Shown here: positions 15,747 to 17,353 of the stretch, piece after piece
How positions within the stretch are numbered: position 1 is the first letter of the stretch
How the letters are laid out: every line of letters starts with the position of its first letter
DNA from: JACKAN01 sp964502735
GTDB lineage: Bacteria > Bdellovibrionota > Bdellovibrionia > Bdellovibrionales > UBA1609
NCBI GenBank assembly: GCA_964502735.1
Contig: CAZCYD010000056.1
Coordinates: 1-17,353, forward strand
Direction of reading: 5' to 3'
DNA length: 17,353 nt
The notes under the pieces: generated by a model
What the model was told of the DNA's origin: nothing
The model's input: only the letters and a program-made list of their open reading frames with translations
Databases searched by the model: none
Program-made: the position numbers and the translations under genes

Positions 15747-17263
15747 TATTTATACGCACTTAATATGGGCGTGTAATCTCCATTCTGTGAGGGTTTAAAG
15801 TTCTTTACTCGATTATTTATGATAGTGACTTGTTGATTGTACCACAAAGGAATAATAGGGAGTTCATCCATAACAATTTTCTGGACCTCTTTATAGTGTT
15901 GAATTCTTTTTTCGTGATCTCGAATCGAGAGGCCACCTTCTAGTAGGTTATCGAGTTTTCTATTTGTGTATCCCCCTCTGTTCCGACCATTTTCAATTTC
16001 CTGGCTATGTAAAGCCACTCTATAGATATCGGGATCTATGGCCCCAACCCACCTCATAGTTGCGAGTTGAAAGTTTCCCTTTGAAACATCGCCATAAAAA
16101 GTACCCCATTCATAACTCTGAAGATCTGCAGGTATACCAGCCATTTGCAATTGGTTTACAATCACCTTTCCAATATCAACAGCAGAGGCACTGTTGGAGG
16201 TCTTAAGAATCAGTTTTGATTCCGATAAACTCAGCTTGTTTATTAGCTCCTTGGCTTTATCTAAGGCATAGGGAACGGGATTGAGTTGCTTATTAAAGAA
16301 GGGATTGGTAGGCGTGAGGATAGAAGTTGCAAGTAGCCCATGGCCTTCAAGCTTAAAGTCAATAATTTCCTTGCGGTTAATAGCATGAGCAATAGCTTGT
16401 CGAGCCCCCAATTTTTTTATTTTAGGGTCATTAAGATTAAGTAAGATATAGGTAAAAGAGAGCCCTGGATATTTAAAGACGGTAAACTGATCACTCTTTT
16501 CTTCAAATAATTTTACTTTTTCGAGTGGAATTTCGGATTGGGCAATATCAACTTCACCATTCACCATTTTTTGATAACGAGTGAAGTCGTCTCGAATAAT
16601 TTTAAAAACTAATTTTTGGATACGAGAACTTTGTTTTGAATGCTCTGATGGTTCCTGCGTGTAATATTTATTTTTCTCAAGTTCAATCTGATTGGAATCA
16701 TTTTTAGTAATTCGATAAGGCCCACTTCCTAAAGGGAAGCGAGAGTAATCATTTTGATTTGATAAGACTTCCTGTTTGGGCAGAATCTTAAAAGTAGGCA
16801 AATCGCTGGTTAAAAATTTTGCGGAATATTGTTTGAGCTTGAGGGAGAGTTTAAGCCCTTCCTTTGTTTCTTCAACCTTAACTTCGTCTACATCCTTGAA
16901 GGCCGCTTGGAATGGGCAGCTGTCTTTTTTATATTCTTCGATTGAAAATAAAATGTCCTCAGAAGTGAGGGATCTACCATTAGAAAACATGATGTCGGTT
17001 TTTAGATAGAAGGTAAAGGTGCTGTCCTTTATTTCCCATTTGTGGGCGGCATCACCAACAATGTTTAAATCTGGTCCAATTTTGACTAGTGAATGGAAAA
17101 TTAATGAGTTGATTCTCATCCCATTGGCATCAGTTGCGTAGCGAGGATCTAAAGCTGATGGTGTGGCACCTAAAGCTAAAACCATAGTATCTTTGGGTGG
17201 AATTTTCGATTTTGAGCATGATAGTAAAAACAAACAACAAATGATGGACCAAAATATTTTCAT
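15746..17263 (-). CDS. Family 5 extracellular solute-binding lipoprotein (peptide-binding type)
   Basis: 505 residues from ATG 17263. An in-frame TTG at 17278 would extend it by five residues, but GGGAG sits six bases before 17263. The lipoprotein signal ends in LFLLSC (Cys16), so LspA would process it. The mature protein follows the SBP_bac_5 pattern of DppA/OppA/NikA: ALGATPSALDPRYATD near the N-terminus, GRSLTSEDILFSIEEY, then the hinge segment FPLGSGPYRI and the C-terminal RQAIAHAINRKEII and DELPIIPLWYNQQ blocks. Such proteins deliver oligopeptides or similar ligands to an ABC importer. No permease or ATPase genes lie downstream; instead a GGDEF response regulator overlaps the stop codon. 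The ligand may therefore be sensed as well as, or instead of, imported. A promoter-like sequence just upstream lies within a dispersed repeat. Confidence 0.92.
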   Translation of the reverse strand: MKIFWSIICCLFLLSCSKSKIPPKDTMVLALGATPSALDPRYATDANGMRINSLIFHSLVKIGPDLNIVGDAAHKWEIKDSTFTFYLKTDIMFSNGRSLTSEDILFSIEEYKKDSCPFQAAFKDVDEVKVEETKEGLKLSLKLKQYSAKFLTSDLPTFKILPKQEVLSNQNDYSRFPLGSGPYRITKNDSNQIELEKNKYYTQEPSEHSKQSSRIQKLVFKIIRDDFTRYQKMVNGEVDIAQSEIPLEKVKLFEEKSDQFTVFKYPGLSFTYILLNLNDPKIKKLGARQAIAHAINRKEIIDFKLEGHGLLATSILTPTNPFFNKQLNPVPYALDKAKELINKLSLSESKLILKTSNSASAVDIGKVIVNQLQMAGIPADLQSYEWGTFYGDVSKGNFQLATMRWVGAIDPDIYRVALHSQEIENGRNRGGYTNRKLDNLLEGGLSIRDHEKRIQHYKEVQKIVMDELPIIPLWYNQQVTIINNRVKNFKPSQNGDYTPILSAYK

Positions 17264-17269
17264 AAGAAT

Positions 17270-17274
17270 CTCCC
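17270..17274 (-). promoter_or_regulatory. Ribosome binding site fixing the solute-binding protein start at 17263
   Basis: On the minus strand GGGAG is followed by six bases and then ATG AAA ATA. It decides against the in-frame TTG at 17278, which lies upstream of this site. Confidence 0.6.
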
Positions 17275-17292
17275 ACAAGGTTATATTGATAA

Positions 17293-17322
17293 ATTATACC
17301 AATTCCAAAAAATAATCGTCTA
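17293..17322 (-). promoter_or_regulatory. Sigma-70-like promoter at the edge of repeat copy 2
   Basis: On the minus strand a perfect TATAAT (17298-17293) stands 18 bases after TAGACG (17322-17317), which matches TTGACA at four of six positions. Transcription would begin near 17286, giving a leader of about 23 bases before the ATG at 17263, with the Shine-Dalgarno sequence well placed inside it. It would serve the solute-binding protein/GGDEF operon. Prediction by eye only. Confidence 0.5.
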
Positions 17323-17353
17323 AAATTTTGTGAATGCGCCTCACGCGCAGTTC
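17294..17353 (-). repeat. Dispersed palindromic repeat, copy 2 (truncated by the window end)
   Basis: These 60 bases align with the reverse complement of 3571-3632, the right arm and part of the loop of copy 1, with a 2-base gap and roughly 85% identity. The inner 37 bases (17317-17353) match at 34 positions. The GC-rich block CCTCACGCGCAGTTC is identical. Because the loop is asymmetric, orientation can be read: this copy is inverted relative to copy 1. About 80 more bases of the element should lie beyond the window. Confidence 0.85.

Overview
The window is a 17.4 kb piece of a fairly AT-rich, Gram-negative bacterial chromosome. Lipoproteins, a DsbD reductase, flagellar stator genes, an RND pump and Bdellovibrio-like exported proteins make a member of the Bdellovibrionota (or a related former deltaproteobacterial lineage) my best guess. 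That placement is inference from gene style; there is no rRNA or marker gene here to settle it. No phage, plasmid, CRISPR, tRNA or rRNA features were seen. Genes are densely packed and frequently change strand, and no gene-free stretch exceeds about 240 bp.

Layout. The first 93 bases may be the tail of an upstream gene. Then come: a membrane-bound PP2C/SpoIIE phosphatase with a HAMP domain (+); an RluB/RsuA-type pseudouridine synthase (-); a small coiled-coil protein (+) divergent from it; a 144 bp near-perfect palindromic repeat between convergent genes; full-length DsbD (-); the motA-motB stator operon (+); a large RND-family inner-membrane pump (-); a DEDDh exonuclease with a WYL-like tail (+); then a run of minus-strand genes: a monohaem c-type putative lipoprotein, a cysteine-rich exported protein of unknown function, a signal peptidase II fused to a two-helix/HAMP module, and an operon in which a family-5 solute-binding lipoprotein overlaps by one base a response regulator with a GGDEF domain. 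A second, inverted copy of the palindromic repeat starts just upstream of this operon and runs off the window end.

How the genes relate. Much of the content concerns the cell envelope and signalling. DsbD would supply reductant to the periplasm, which a c-type cytochrome and a ten-cysteine exported protein plausibly need. LspA would mature lipoproteins such as the solute-binding protein. Two signalling outputs (PP2C phosphatase and diguanylate cyclase) are present, but neither has its expected partner (anti-sigma kinase/antagonist, sensor kinase) next to it. MotAB would power flagellar rotation.

The least ordinary items are the LspA-HAMP fusion, the exonuclease-WYL-like fusion, the dispersed palindrome whose edge carries a promoter-like sequence in front of the solute-binding/GGDEF operon, that operon itself, and a MotB whose peptidoglycan-binding domain lacks the usual signature.
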